Shown here: one piece after another, positions 9,436-18,126 of the stretch
How positions within the stretch are numbered: the first letter of the stretch is position 1
Layout of the letters: each line of letters begins with the position of its first letter
Origin: Deltaproteobacteria bacterium
Lineage (GTDB): Bacteria > Desulfobacterota > Desulfobacteria > Desulfobacterales > B30-G6
Direction: 5' to 3'
Assembly: GCA_022340465.1 (NCBI GenBank)
Contig: JAJDNW010000009.1
Location: 1-40,059 of the forward strand
DNA: 40,059 nucleotides
Notes under the pieces: generated by a model
The model's input: the letters and a program-made list of their open reading frames with translations, nothing else
Told to the model about the DNA's origin: nothing
Database searches by the model: none
Position numbers and translations under genes: made by a program

Positions 9436-10140
9436 ATGCTCAAGCAAGATCTCATACTAAGAAATCCCTTGAGGCTTCTAGGGCAGGAAGATCAGTACAT
9501 CCTCCCCGAGGGCAGCATGGGAGCGGTTCTGGCGCGGGCCGGTGTCGGGAAAACCGCCCTGATGGTGCAGATCGCCCTGGACACGCTCCTGCGGGGAAAA
9601 AACGTCCTGCACGTCAGCATGGACGACCCGGTGGACAAGGTCAGCCTGTGGCACAAAGAAGTGTTCGGCAACATGGCCGCGCAGTACAACCTGCCCCATG
9701 CCAACCAGCTGTGGGATTCCATTCTGACAAAACGCTTCATCATGACGTTCAGGGTGGAGGGCTTCAGCGTACCCAAGCTGGAGGAACGCCTGCATGATCT
9801 CACCGAGCAGAATATCTTCAATCCCCAGATGATCATCATCGACGGCTTCCCGTTCGAAAGTGCCGCCCACGAACCGTTGCGACAGCTGAAGGCATTTGCC
9901 GTCAGCAACAGGCTCAGGATCTGGTTTTCGGTGAGGACACACCGCCACGAACAGCTCGGCGCAACGGGGATGCCGCCCCGCCTTTCCAAGCTCGACGACC
10001 TTTTCGGGGTCATTCTTCAGCTTCAGCCGGATGGCAAGAAAGTTCACGTCAAGGTTTCGAAAGGTTTCAGGAATGCCGACGAATACCCGGAGCTCCTGCT
10101 GGACCCGGCCACGATGCTGATTAATCAGACATCAAAGTGA
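9436..10140 (+). CDS. RecA-fold ATPase of unknown role (RadA/KaiC-like)
   Basis: A 234-residue protein with a Walker A motif ARAGVGKTAL, a Walker B-like strand MIIIDGFP, and the general layout of the RecA/RadA/KaiC core. It has no zinc finger or Lon domain, unlike RadA, and no duplicated core, unlike KaiC. I chose ATG 9436 because AAAGGA lies 8-9 nt upstream; the frame is open back to 9271 but that extension lacks a ribosome binding site. It stands between EF-G and a strong terminator region. No partner or pathway is suggested by the context. Confidence 0.75.
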   Translation: MLKQDLILRNPLRLLGQEDQYILPEGSMGAVLARAGVGKTALMVQIALDTLLRGKNVLHVSMDDPVDKVSLWHKEVFGNMAAQYNLPHANQLWDSILTKRFIMTFRVEGFSVPKLEERLHDLTEQNIFNPQMIIIDGFPFESAAHEPLRQLKAFAVSNRLRIWFSVRTHRHEQLGATGMPPRLSKLDDLFGVILQLQPDGKKVHVKVSKGFRNADEYPELLLDPATMLINQTSK

Positions 10141-10176
10141 AGCTCCCCGCACTTATGCACGGGGCCTCTTCACGCA

Positions 10177-10243
10177 CGTAAAATGCTTTGCATTTTACGG
10201 CAAGCCGCCTTTGATCGAATTCCCGGGTTTTGCCCGGGAATTC
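10177..10243. terminator. Bidirectional terminator region with two perfect hairpins
   Basis: Two perfect stem-loops stand between convergent genes. CGTAAAATGC and GCATTTTACG (10177-10199) make a 10-bp stem with loop TTT. GAATTCCCGGG and CCCGGGAATTC (10217-10243) make an 11-bp stem with loop TTTTG, followed on the plus strand by TATTTTA. The second stem reaches the amber stop codon of the minus-strand acyltransferase gene. Confidence 0.6.
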
Positions 10244-12393
10244 TATTTTAGGCGGTCTATGAATGATCCGATCCGCTTGTGAACCCTTTCGGATCCCTCT
10301 CCGAGGAGGATGCCGTGCCTCTCGATGTTGAAAAGGATGAATTCCTTGTCCTCGGCCCCCACTTTTTTAAAAATCCGCCGTGCTCCTTTGGGGTTGACCA
10401 CGGGGTCGCTGTCGGATTGAATCACCAGCGTCGGAATGGTGACATCGGGCAGCAGCGTCTCCAGTTCCTCCATCAATCGCTCGAGTTCCCTGACGCCGGC
10501 GATGGGGTTGCGGAAATAATTGATATGGGGATTCTCCGGATTGTTTTCGACAAACTCCTTTTTGGCAGCCCCTGCGCTGAATTTATCCATCAGGCGGTTC
10601 CAGGTGTCCAGGGCCGGGGCAAATCGGGCTGAAAGATCGTTCAGCCGCATGGGGGCGGAAACGGCAAACACGCCCGCCGCCTCTTTCACCCGGGCCGCCA
10701 GGTGCAGGGCCAAACCTGCTCCCGTTGAAAATCCGCCCACAACGACCCGCCGGCAGATATTGCTCATAATCGCACAACCGGTTTCCACCGATGCCAGCCA
10801 ATCCCTATAACTTCTCAGGGCGAGGTCGTCCGGTGAGGTCCCGTGACCTTTCAGCCTCGGGGTATACACCCAGTAGCCCAGTTTCTGCAGATATACGGCC
10901 AATTCCCTGACCTCCAGGGGCGCGGCCATGTAGCCGTGGATCAGGAGCACCCCCATCCCCCGCCCCCGCCCCCTGGCGAGGTAAGGCATGCCGACCTCGA
11001 GGCCCTTGCTCTCTCCCTCCACGTAATAGGTCCGGTAATCCTCCGCATACTCCTCCTTCGCCCTTTTCATCAGCATACCGACGATGTTGCGCCTGACGAA
11101 AATAGCCGGCATCCGGGCGATGCGCCGGATGTGCTTCTGAAACGCCGCCAACGGTTCCACTTCATTGGCAATGACGGAAACCGGATTGTTGACGCGGGCC
11201 ATGTGGAAATCGAACACATCAACTACTTTGGATGACTTGACCAGCATTCCGTTTTTTTCGGCCACACAACCCTTTTCAAGGGCCATGGCGATGAAATCCC
11301 GGTAGCGTCCGTAACGATCGTCGATCAACAGGTGCTGCTGTTCATGCTGCAGGCTCTCGTGGCAGAAGATCTGCATGCGCTCGAGATCCGCCGAAACCGC
11401 CAGAAACGCCCTCCTTTTGAAATCCGCAACGCTCATTCTGCTGAAGAGCCTCTTCAACAGAATCGAGGCGAAAACATGATCGGGATTGACGGTGGTCATG
11501 TTGTAAATGCTGGCCATATACTGCTGCATGATATTCAGCGCCTTTTTGCGCATCAAGCGCCGGGAAGGAAGGATGTCGTCGAAATTAATCTTCCTGTCCG
11601 CCTCGATGTCGGAGCGGATGGCACCCGGCTTCAGAAAATCACGGACATCGATCGGATCTCCGAAACGGATGTCCATGTCCACGCCCGATAACAGCATGGC
11701 CCCCTCGGTCATGAACTCTTCCACGACCCTTTCGGGCAGGTTTTCCACCAGCTTCGAAGCCAGATTGCTCAAAGCGTTTTCTTTGGCCCTGATGGGGTAG
11801 TAGGTAATGTTGACGGGCACGATGCTGGTGGTCTTCTCGGAAATGTGCTTCGAGCTTTCTATCTTGAAACGCTTCAGCAGCCGCCCGGCTTCATCCGGCG
11901 ATGTCTCCAGCAGTGTCAAAAGGCGCTGTCTGTAAAATTCCGTCCTCAGCGCCAGGGTCGCGGCACCGGTGTGCGGCGGGTGTTTGCCGCCGGCGTAGGA
12001 GATCATGTAGCGGCCCTTTTCGACAATCTTTTTATTCTTGACCATGCGCCCTTCCGGAAAGATGATCCACATGGCCTCACCCAACAAAAGGCTGCGCACC
12101 ACGAGCAAATCCCTGTCGGGGCTTCTCGTGGAAACCGCCCCCAGGTTGTCCAGAACTCCGGCGAGTGCACCCTTGAACAATTCAGGTGCGGCCAGCGACC
12201 AGATCGGCACCTGGGTAAGCTTGAATAGATGGCTGGGCATCAGCAGGGTTTCGATTCTGGTGAAATGATTGATAACGAAAATGTTGTTGTGGTCGGGAAC
12301 CTTTTCGGCGTCATGCAGCCTGACGTTTGCCCTGGAAATATTCTCGAGGGCTTTGATGGCAAGACCGGTCGTGCGGTAGGCGAATCGATTCAT
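10243..12393 (-). CDS. PlsC-like acyltransferase fused to an alpha/beta hydrolase
   Basis: A two-domain protein of about 716 residues. The N-terminal part resembles glycerophosphate acyltransferases: NHFTRIETLL has the H-x4-acid arrangement (Glu instead of the usual Asp) and FPEGRMVK corresponds to the FPEGT block. The C-terminal ~270 residues are an alpha/beta hydrolase: LLIHGYMAAP for the oxyanion region, nucleophile GFSTGAG, acid in QSDSDPVV, and His in ERHGILLGEG, as in monoacylglycerol lipase/carboxylesterase. A role in membrane lipid remodelling is an inference. The start is uncertain: ATG 12393 has GGGA 6 nt upstream; the frame is open to an ATG at 12504 with no ribosome binding site. 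It ends in amber TAG at 10243-10245. Confidence 0.8.
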   Translation of the reverse strand: MNRFAYRTTGLAIKALENISRANVRLHDAEKVPDHNNIFVINHFTRIETLLMPSHLFKLTQVPIWSLAAPELFKGALAGVLDNLGAVSTRSPDRDLLVVRSLLLGEAMWIIFPEGRMVKNKKIVEKGRYMISYAGGKHPPHTGAATLALRTEFYRQRLLTLLETSPDEAGRLLKRFKIESSKHISEKTTSIVPVNITYYPIRAKENALSNLASKLVENLPERVVEEFMTEGAMLLSGVDMDIRFGDPIDVRDFLKPGAIRSDIEADRKINFDDILPSRRLMRKKALNIMQQYMASIYNMTTVNPDHVFASILLKRLFSRMSVADFKRRAFLAVSADLERMQIFCHESLQHEQQHLLIDDRYGRYRDFIAMALEKGCVAEKNGMLVKSSKVVDVFDFHMARVNNPVSVIANEVEPLAAFQKHIRRIARMPAIFVRRNIVGMLMKRAKEEYAEDYRTYYVEGESKGLEVGMPYLARGRGRGMGVLLIHGYMAAPLEVRELAVYLQKLGYWVYTPRLKGHGTSPDDLALRSYRDWLASVETGCAIMSNICRRVVVGGFSTGAGLALHLAARVKEAAGVFAVSAPMRLNDLSARFAPALDTWNRLMDKFSAGAAKKEFVENNPENPHINYFRNPIAGVRELERLMEELETLLPDVTIPTLVIQSDSDPVVNPKGARRIFKKVGAEDKEFILFNIERHGILLGEGSERVHKRIGSFIDRLK

Positions 12394-12568
12394 TTCCTGT
12401 CCCGATGCGATACAGCGTACGGTAAAAGAAACCGGAATTCCTTTGCAGTGCGTTCCCGGTAACGTCGACACCCGGTGAGCAACCGATGACATCACCGTTG
12501 ACATCGAAAGGATAAACCATTAATTAATACGGTGATAAAAAAAAATAAAGCTATTTTCGGAGGGGACC

Positions 12569-12997
12569 GTGTATTCCAAAATATTGATCCTGCGTTTCTC
12601 ACAACGGGTATCGGGTAAACCCATCGTCTGCCATCTGGTCAAGGACTACGACTTGACCTTCAACATACTGAACGCCGCCATTTTGCCAAGGAAAGAGGGC
12701 ATCATGGTTCTCGAATTAACCGGCACCAGGAAAAACTTCAAAGACGGCGTCGCCTACCTCAAAAGCACGGGCGTCAAGGTTCAAAACGCATCCCAGGAAG
12801 TAAAAAGGATCCAGGGCCGATGCACCCACTGCGGGGCCTGCACGGCTGTCTGCCCGACGGGCGCGCTTTCCGTTTCCCGGCCTGAAATGACCGTTGAATT
12901 CGACCAGAAAAAATGCAGCATCTGTGAACTCTGCGTCCCCGCCTGCCCCACGAGGGCGATGGAGATCCGTCCGATCAAAACGACCTTTTTCGAATGA
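12569..12997 (+). CDS. NIL-domain plus 2x[4Fe-4S] ferredoxin protein
   Basis: A 142-residue protein. Residues 1-75 look like an NIL domain (the ligand-binding module also found in MetN), and residues ~84-130 hold two [4Fe-4S] motifs, CTHCGACTAVCP and CSICELCVPACP. GTG start with GGAGGGG 3 nt upstream. It overlaps mnmA by 4 nt (ATGA). Such NIL-ferredoxins are associated with anaerobic sulfur insertion, so a role as electron or sulfur partner for the 2-thiouridylase MnmA encoded next to it is a reasonable inference. Confidence 0.85.
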   Translation: MYSKILILRFSQRVSGKPIVCHLVKDYDLTFNILNAAILPRKEGIMVLELTGTRKNFKDGVAYLKSTGVKVQNASQEVKRIQGRCTHCGACTAVCPTGALSVSRPEMTVEFDQKKCSICELCVPACPTRAMEIRPIKTTFFE

Positions 12998-14076
12998 CGA
13001 CAACGGCCATTCTACTGAGCGGGGGTGTCGATTCCCTGGTCGCGGCCCACTTGTTGAAACGACAGGGGCGTGCGGTCGTCGGCATCCACTTTTTCACCGG
13101 TTTTGAAACGCAGCAAGCGCCGCTGGGATCTCCGGCCGCCGCCGATGCCCCTTCAGACGGCCCCTTGGCGGCCGCCCGCAGGGCGCGGGTTCTTTCGGAT
13201 CAGCTGGAAATCCCCGTCGAAGTCCTGGATTGCCGCCAGGCCTTCAAATCCGAAGTGGTCGCATATTTTACCCGCACCTATGCGCAGGGCAAAACCCCCA
13301 ACCCGTGCCTGACCTGCAATCCGAAAATCAAATTCGGCCTGGCCTTCGAGTTTGCGCGCACGTTGGGAGCGCAAAAGCTGGCCACCGGCCACTACGCGCG
13401 CACCATGCGGGACCGGCTGGGTCTTGCCAAACTGCTGCAGGGAAACGACAGGGAAAAGGATCAGTCCTATTTCCTGGCAAGGCTTACCCAGGAACAGCTG
13501 CTCGGGGCCGTTTTCCCCCTGGGAGCGATGGCCAAAAAAGCGACCGTCCACATGGCCCGCGAAAACGGCCTCGCGCCCCTGAATCCCGGGGAAAGCCAGG
13601 ACATCTGCTTTAGCCACAAGGGCCGGTACGGTGAATTCCTCGAACGACAGCCCGGATTCCAAGCCAAATCCGGCCCCATAAAGGATGTCCGGGGCAACAT
13701 CATCGGCCGCCACCCCGGTCTGCACCGGTTCACGATCGGCCAGCGAAGAGGCATCAACTGCCCGGCCGGCGAACCCTACTACGTCATCGGCATCGATGCC
13801 CGGAGCAACTGCCTGACCGTCGGGTTCAAGAAAGACACAATGACCGACACCTGCCGTGTGGAAAAGATCAACTGGATCCGGACAAAGCCCGACCGCCAGC
13901 GACGCGTGTGGGCCCGGTTGCGTTACCGGCACGCGGGAGCGCCGGCACACCTTTCTCCGGATGCCGACGATCGGGCCACCCTTCGTTTTCTCGAACCGCA
14001 GTCGGCCGTTACCCCCGGTCAGGGGGCTGTCTTCTACGACGGCGATGAGGTGCTGGGGGGGGGTTGGATCGTTTAG
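12994..14076 (+). CDS. mnmA: tRNA 2-thiouridylase MnmA-type
   Basis: A 360-residue PP-loop ATPase for 2-thiolation of U34 in tRNA. PP-loop SGGVDSLVAAHLL at the N-terminus; NPCLTCNPKIKFG carries the first active-site Cys (as CxxC); ATGHYAR and GESQDICF with the second Cys follow. A 20-residue polar insertion near residue 45 is longer than in E. coli MnmA. It is translationally coupled to the NIL-ferredoxin (ATGA). The stop is an amber TAG (14074-14076) followed by G. The frame then stays open for 47 codons and runs directly into mtaB. Confidence 0.88.
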   Translation: MTTTAILLSGGVDSLVAAHLLKRQGRAVVGIHFFTGFETQQAPLGSPAAADAPSDGPLAAARRARVLSDQLEIPVEVLDCRQAFKSEVVAYFTRTYAQGKTPNPCLTCNPKIKFGLAFEFARTLGAQKLATGHYARTMRDRLGLAKLLQGNDREKDQSYFLARLTQEQLLGAVFPLGAMAKKATVHMARENGLAPLNPGESQDICFSHKGRYGEFLERQPGFQAKSGPIKDVRGNIIGRHPGLHRFTIGQRRGINCPAGEPYYVIGIDARSNCLTVGFKKDTMTDTCRVEKINWIRTKPDRQRRVWARLRYRHAGAPAHLSPDADDRATLRFLEPQSAVTPGQGAVFYDGDEVLGGGWIV

Positions 14077-14217
14077 GCCCCTTATGTCGTGAATCGTGCA
14101 ATGTTAAACGTAAAACGTATGGCGCGACCCAAGGCATCAGGCGCAAGACAATTTCAAAGCATCCGGCGGGGATGGATGCAAACGTACGCGTCCCCCGGAA
14201 AAAACAGAAAAAAGCAA

Positions 14218-15585
14218 ATGAGCGATTTATTATCCGATATGCCACCCACCCGGAAACGTTTCACCGTCACGACGCTGGGCTGCAAGGTCAATCAATACGA
14301 ATCCGAAGAGATCGTCAAAGCACTGGTGCATGCCGGGTACACCTGCGTCGACCCTGCCCTGTCCGGCGACAAGGCCCTTGTTGACGCCTGCATCATCAAC
14401 ACCTGCACCGTCACTCAAAAGGCCTCCATGCAATCCAGGCAGGCCATCCGGCGTGCGGCGCGCAGGCATCCCGGCGCCCTGATCATCGTCACCGGGTGCT
14501 ATGCCCAGACCGAACCGGGCGCACTCCTGAAAATCGAAGGCGTGGAGCACGTTGTCGGGCATGACGAAAAACAGCAGATCCCGGCCCTCGTCGCCTCACT
14601 GTTGAATCCGGAAGGGAATGCCGGAACGCTTCCTGATCCCCTGGAAAAACCTTCGACGGCGCCCCTCTTGCCTGCCACCGGAAGAACGCGACCGTTTCTC
14701 AAAATCCAGGACGGGTGCGAATCCTTCTGTACCTACTGTATCGTTCCGCACGCGCGCGGCAAGAGCAGGAGCATGGCTCCCGGGGAAGTGATGTCGGTCT
14801 TGCAGGGCATGGCGGCCGCCGGTTATCACGAAACGGTGCTTACGGGCATTCACCTGGGCCGCTATGGCCTGGATCTCGACCCGCCCACAAGCCTGCTCGA
14901 ATTGTTGAAAGTCGTCACGAAGGAAGCACGGATCGACCGCTTACGATTGAGCTCCATCGAACCCCTGGAGCTGTCAGCAGAAATCCTCGAACTGGCGGCC
15001 GAATCGGGTGGCGGTCGTGGAGGCGAGCTCTGCAGGCATTTCCACCTGCCCCTGCAAAGCGGAGACGACGCCGTTCTGAAAAAAATGAACCGCCCATACA
15101 GGCGAGATGACTTCATCGAACGGGTGCTCACCATAAAAAAATCCCTGCCGGACGCAGGCATCGGCACGGACGTTCTCATCGGGTTTCCCGGCGAAACCGA
15201 GAGCGCCTTTGAAAACACGTGCGCCCTGATCCGGGAGCTGCCCCTGACCTATCTGCACGTTTTCCCCTTCTCGCCCCGAGAAGGCACTCCGGCAGCCCGT
15301 TTTTCCGGGAGGGTTCCGGAAAAGGTCATCAAAGATCGTTGTCGCATCGTCCGGGAACTGGGAATGCGCAAAAAAAGACAGTTTCTGGAAGGCCAGGTGG
15401 GCAATTCGGACCGGATACTGATCGAGAACCGCCGGGACCGGCGTTCGGGCCTTCTCAGAGGCCTCACGGCCAATTACAGCAGGGTGCTGATCGACGGGGA
15501 TGACGGGCTCATGAACAGCATCCAGGCGGTGCGCATTGAAAAGTTGTACGGGGATCAGGCGCTTTTGGGCAACCGGATAGCCTGA
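14218..15585 (+). CDS. mtaB: tRNA t6A37 methylthiotransferase MtaB
   Basis: A ~455-residue radical-SAM methylthiotransferase that converts t6A37 to ms2t6A37 in ANN-decoding tRNAs. The N-terminal UPF0004 domain begins TTLGCKVNQYES and has Cys in NTCTVT and TGCYAQ. The radical-SAM cluster is CESFCTYCIVP. The C-terminal TRAM-like part is present. The start is ambiguous: ATG 14218 and ATG 14237 are plausible. The frame is open back to a GTG at 14089 and, without an intervening stop, to the amber codon of mnmA. It ends in TGA. Both neighbours modify tRNA anticodon loops, so co-transcription makes sense. Confidence 0.88.
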   Translation: MSDLLSDMPPTRKRFTVTTLGCKVNQYESEEIVKALVHAGYTCVDPALSGDKALVDACIINTCTVTQKASMQSRQAIRRAARRHPGALIIVTGCYAQTEPGALLKIEGVEHVVGHDEKQQIPALVASLLNPEGNAGTLPDPLEKPSTAPLLPATGRTRPFLKIQDGCESFCTYCIVPHARGKSRSMAPGEVMSVLQGMAAAGYHETVLTGIHLGRYGLDLDPPTSLLELLKVVTKEARIDRLRLSSIEPLELSAEILELAAESGGGRGGELCRHFHLPLQSGDDAVLKKMNRPYRRDDFIERVLTIKKSLPDAGIGTDVLIGFPGETESAFENTCALIRELPLTYLHVFPFSPREGTPAARFSGRVPEKVIKDRCRIVRELGMRKKRQFLEGQVGNSDRILIENRRDRRSGLLRGLTANYSRVLIDGDDGLMNSIQAVRIEKLYGDQALLGNRIA

Positions 15586-15681
15586 TCACAGGCATGGCAA
15601 TTCGCTTCGCCGTCAAATGCCCCAACCCCAAATACTTGCATGGCTAAAGCCCTGACCTACCCTGATATCAGTACGTAAGGG

Positions 15682-16443
15682 CTATTTTATGCCCCTTTCC
15701 TTTTTGACCGTATCATACGCTTCCTGAATTTCACGAAACTTCTCCTCGGCCAGCCGGGTGAACTCTTCCGGGAGCCCCTTGGAAGCAATCTTGTCCGGGT
15801 GATATTCCTGGACGAGTTTGCGGTATTGCCGCTTGATCTTTTCTTCGGAGTCACTCCGGCTGCACCCGAGGATGGCGTAATATTTCTCCACATCGCTGAC
15901 ATAGCGTGAACGGATGGCGCCGTACTGCGATTCGCTGAGATTGAAAATCCGCACCGCCGCATGGATCAGGTCTTCTTCACCGGCGCTCAGTACGCCGTCC
16001 GCCAGAGAAACGCGCATCATGATGTCGATCATCAGGTCCAGAAGCTGGGGCTGAAAACGAAACCGGTCATAAAACTGTCTTGCAAAGGACTCGAAGGAAC
16101 CGGGTGACTGGAGCGCCGTGTTGAATATGGTGATCGCCACTTCACGGCTTTGGGGGTTCAATTGCAGATCCTGCACCATAAAACGCTCGATGGAAGCTGT
16201 CTCTTCCCTGCTGACGTTTCCGTCGACCTGGGCGAGCTTGGCCAGCATGGAGAACGCACCCAGGAAAAATGCCATCTGGGTCTCCTCCCCAGCGGAGAGC
16301 GTCCTGCCGGCGGGCCGCACATACCCTTCGCCGCTGCTGTCGAATGCATGTCCGAAAACGGCACCGGCGATGGCTCCCAGGGGCCCTCCCATGGCGAACC
16401 CGATCGTCCCCCCAATGACCTTACCCAACCAACCCATTTTCAA
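15682..16443 (-). CDS. djlA: TerB-like plus DnaJ-domain co-chaperone (DjlA-like)
   Basis: A 253-residue protein. A glycine/alanine-rich N-terminal hydrophobic segment ([19 protein letters not shown]) probably contacts the membrane. Residues ~50-180 are a TerB-like helical domain and residues ~190-253 a J domain with the HPD motif (EYHPDKI), which stimulates DnaK ATPase. This is the DjlA architecture. AGGGGGG lies about 6 nt before the ATG. It ends in amber TAG at 15682-15684. It is convergent with mtaB and downstream of the OMP gene by 131 bp, in which I see no terminator. Confidence 0.88.
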   Translation of the reverse strand: MKMGWLGKVIGGTIGFAMGGPLGAIAGAVFGHAFDSSGEGYVRPAGRTLSAGEETQMAFFLGAFSMLAKLAQVDGNVSREETASIERFMVQDLQLNPQSREVAITIFNTALQSPGSFESFARQFYDRFRFQPQLLDLMIDIMMRVSLADGVLSAGEEDLIHAAVRIFNLSESQYGAIRSRYVSDVEKYYAILGCSRSDSEEKIKRQYRKLVQEYHPDKIASKGLPEEFTRLAEEKFREIQEAYDTVKKERGIK

Positions 16444-16574
16444 CCCCCCTCACAGCGGTCGTCTGAAACCGTTTCCCTTGCTTCCGAACCGATGAAGTTA
16501 TGCTCTATCGCCTGTCGAGTCAAGCGCAACCTCGAGCCGCAGCCACGCACACCATCCCGATGGCGCGCATGCTC

Positions 16575-17645
16575 TCAAAATCGATACCTGACCGCGATGC
16601 TCAAGCTGTGCGATTTCCAGTTGACTTCGTTCAAACGCGTCTCCGCCCGGGTGCCGTCACTGAAAAACACCCGGTCGATGCCATCGGTGGCCGACCAACG
16701 CTGTTGCGCATAGCCGAATTCCATGGACCAGTTTTCGTTGAATTGGGTACCGATGCCCACCATCATCCGCACACCCGTACCCCGGGCATCATGCTCGAAG
16801 CTTTTTGGATGCTCGAAATCATCCCTCAGGTTCCAATCGGCCTGGGCGTAGTACTCGGCCCAGTGGTACTCGACCCCGGCGTGGGGAAACACTTGAGGCA
16901 GCGCTTTCCAGCCGGTATCAATATCCAGGGTTACATCCAGACCGATCCAGGGGCCCCACCACTGGGCTTCATAGCTGCTGTCCAAACCGGAAAACGGACC
17001 CAGAGACGGCCCCTGGTCCCAGGTGATCGTCTGGTAGCCGTCCGTCATGGTGAGATTCTGCCGGTGCAGGGATAGGCCGGCCATCGGTATGAACGTGATG
17101 ACCTCCGTCCCCAGCTGCAGGGCATACCCCGCACCCAGGGAAACATCGAAGGTACTCCCGTCTCCGGCATCGTTGTTGGACCTGGAAAATTCTTCCCTAC
17201 GATCGTCGGCCTGATAGTCCGAATCCTGATTCTCACCGTCCACGATCCTTCCGTAGTTGAGATATCCCTTGAAACGGATGCGCTTTTTTATCAGGGTTGA
17301 AAATCCCAGGCTGAGTTCGTAGACAACCAGGTCATCCCAGGTCAATTCGGAAAGAACATTCGGATTGGTACCGTCTTTCTGGCCGGCAATGTTCCAATCC
17401 AGTGCGTCCCTCCTGAGGTGAAACCCGATATCGATCCCGGTTTCCGCCCAGGGAGGGGTGCGTTTAGGTGCTGTCTCCTCCGGCGGGGAGTCAGGTTGCG
17501 CAGAGGCCTGTTCACCGCTCCCGGCTCCTGTTTCCACCGGAAGAACCGCTGCCCGCGCCATTCCGGTGGGCGCCGTGAAGGTCAGTGCCAGGCACCCGGC
17601 AACGATTATCACCAACTGATTTGTACGGCACCGCAGACGCTTCAT
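16575..17645 (-). CDS. Outer-membrane beta-barrel protein coupled to pylSn
   Basis: A 356-residue secreted protein: a basic N-terminus and hydrophobic core (VIIVAGCLALTF) ending at ARAA form a signal peptide, then a proline-rich linker, then alternating amphipathic beta strands ending in RYRF, the C-terminal aromatic typical of BAM substrates. The blocks NVLSELTWDDL and SRSNNDAGDG recall omptin/Pom-like barrels of Gram-negative bacteria; I cannot assign proteolytic activity. The ATG overlaps the pylSn stop by 4 nt (ATGA), and AAAGGATG lies upstream, so it is the last gene of the pyl operon by layout. Its role there is unknown. Confidence 0.8.
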   Translation of the reverse strand: MKRLRCRTNQLVIIVAGCLALTFTAPTGMARAAVLPVETGAGSGEQASAQPDSPPEETAPKRTPPWAETGIDIGFHLRRDALDWNIAGQKDGTNPNVLSELTWDDLVVYELSLGFSTLIKKRIRFKGYLNYGRIVDGENQDSDYQADDRREEFSRSNNDAGDGSTFDVSLGAGYALQLGTEVITFIPMAGLSLHRQNLTMTDGYQTITWDQGPSLGPFSGLDSSYEAQWWGPWIGLDVTLDIDTGWKALPQVFPHAGVEYHWAEYYAQADWNLRDDFEHPKSFEHDARGTGVRMMVGIGTQFNENWSMEFGYAQQRWSATDGIDRVFFSDGTRAETRLNEVNWKSHSLSIAVRYRF

Positions 17646-18019
17646 CCGCCGTTTTCATCCTTTCTTTCTGCAAGGGTGGAGCCATGGTGTCTGCGGAACA
17701 TGGTGGCGGAATACTTCTCCAACTTCCACTCCGGAACCCGGCACGCGCCGCACACGCTTTTGAACCACTTGTTCCTGAGCCATCTTGCCGCGCGGCTGTT
17801 TCTGGAATCGTTGACCACAAACGTGCGGTTGCAATGGGTGGTAATCCGGGCCTGGCGGCCCGTCTTCTCGATGGCGCGGATACCGTGCAGCACGCCCTTG
17901 CGGGAAGGCCACAGCTTGATCTTGTCGATCAGCAGAAACAACTCCACACGCTTGCGGTAGAACCGTTTCCGCGGAGTCTTTGTTTTCTTGTTCACCGCCG
18001 CATAATCCCAACCCGGCAA
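17642..18019 (-). CDS. pylSn: Pyrrolysyl-tRNA synthetase N-terminal tRNA-binding protein PylSn
   Basis: Up to 125 residues. It matches the N-terminal tRNAPyl-binding domain of archaeal PylS: LWPSRKGVLHGI corresponds to LWMSRTGTLHKI, FVVNDSRNSRAAR to LVVNNSRSCRTAR, and CGACRVPEWKLEKY to CKRCRVSDEDINNF. In bacteria this domain is a separate protein that binds the T-arm and variable loop of tRNAPyl and helps the PylSc catalytic protein. H45, C90 and C93 correspond to zinc ligands; the second His ligand seems to be Asn or Lys. The start is uncertain (TTG 18019 or GTG 17995; neither has a strong ribosome binding site). It follows pylD, as in Desulfitobacterium, and overlaps the OMP gene by 4 nt. 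Confidence 0.85.
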   Translation of the reverse strand: MPGWDYAAVNKKTKTPRKRFYRKRVELFLLIDKIKLWPSRKGVLHGIRAIEKTGRQARITTHCNRTFVVNDSRNSRAARWLRNKWFKSVCGACRVPEWKLEKYSATMFRRHHGSTLAERKDENGG

Positions 18020-18048
18020 CGCCGGTGTCGAATGTCAATCACAGTCAT

Positions 18049-18126
18049 TTTGTTCATCGCGTTTGTTGGGTTTATTGAGTTTGTTGAGGTATACCCGTTA
18101 GCCCCATAAATCCAAATAACCCATTA
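18049..18126. repeat. GTTTGTTGGGTTTATTGAG intergenic inverted repeat, copy 1
   Basis: A ~78-bp degenerate repeat between pylD and pylSn. The left arm has 9-nt units of GTTTGTTGG/GTTTATTGA type; the right arm (CCAAATAACCC) is its rough complement; ACCCGTTA lies between. The same layout recurs at 22489-22577 and 26771-26866, all within the pyl/mtb cluster. Confidence 0.65.

Noticed and set aside
6975-9455. An 826-codon open frame antisense to the EF-G gene.
   Set aside because: It mirrors the codon bias of EF-G and its translation has no recognisable domain; EF-G on the other strand is certain.
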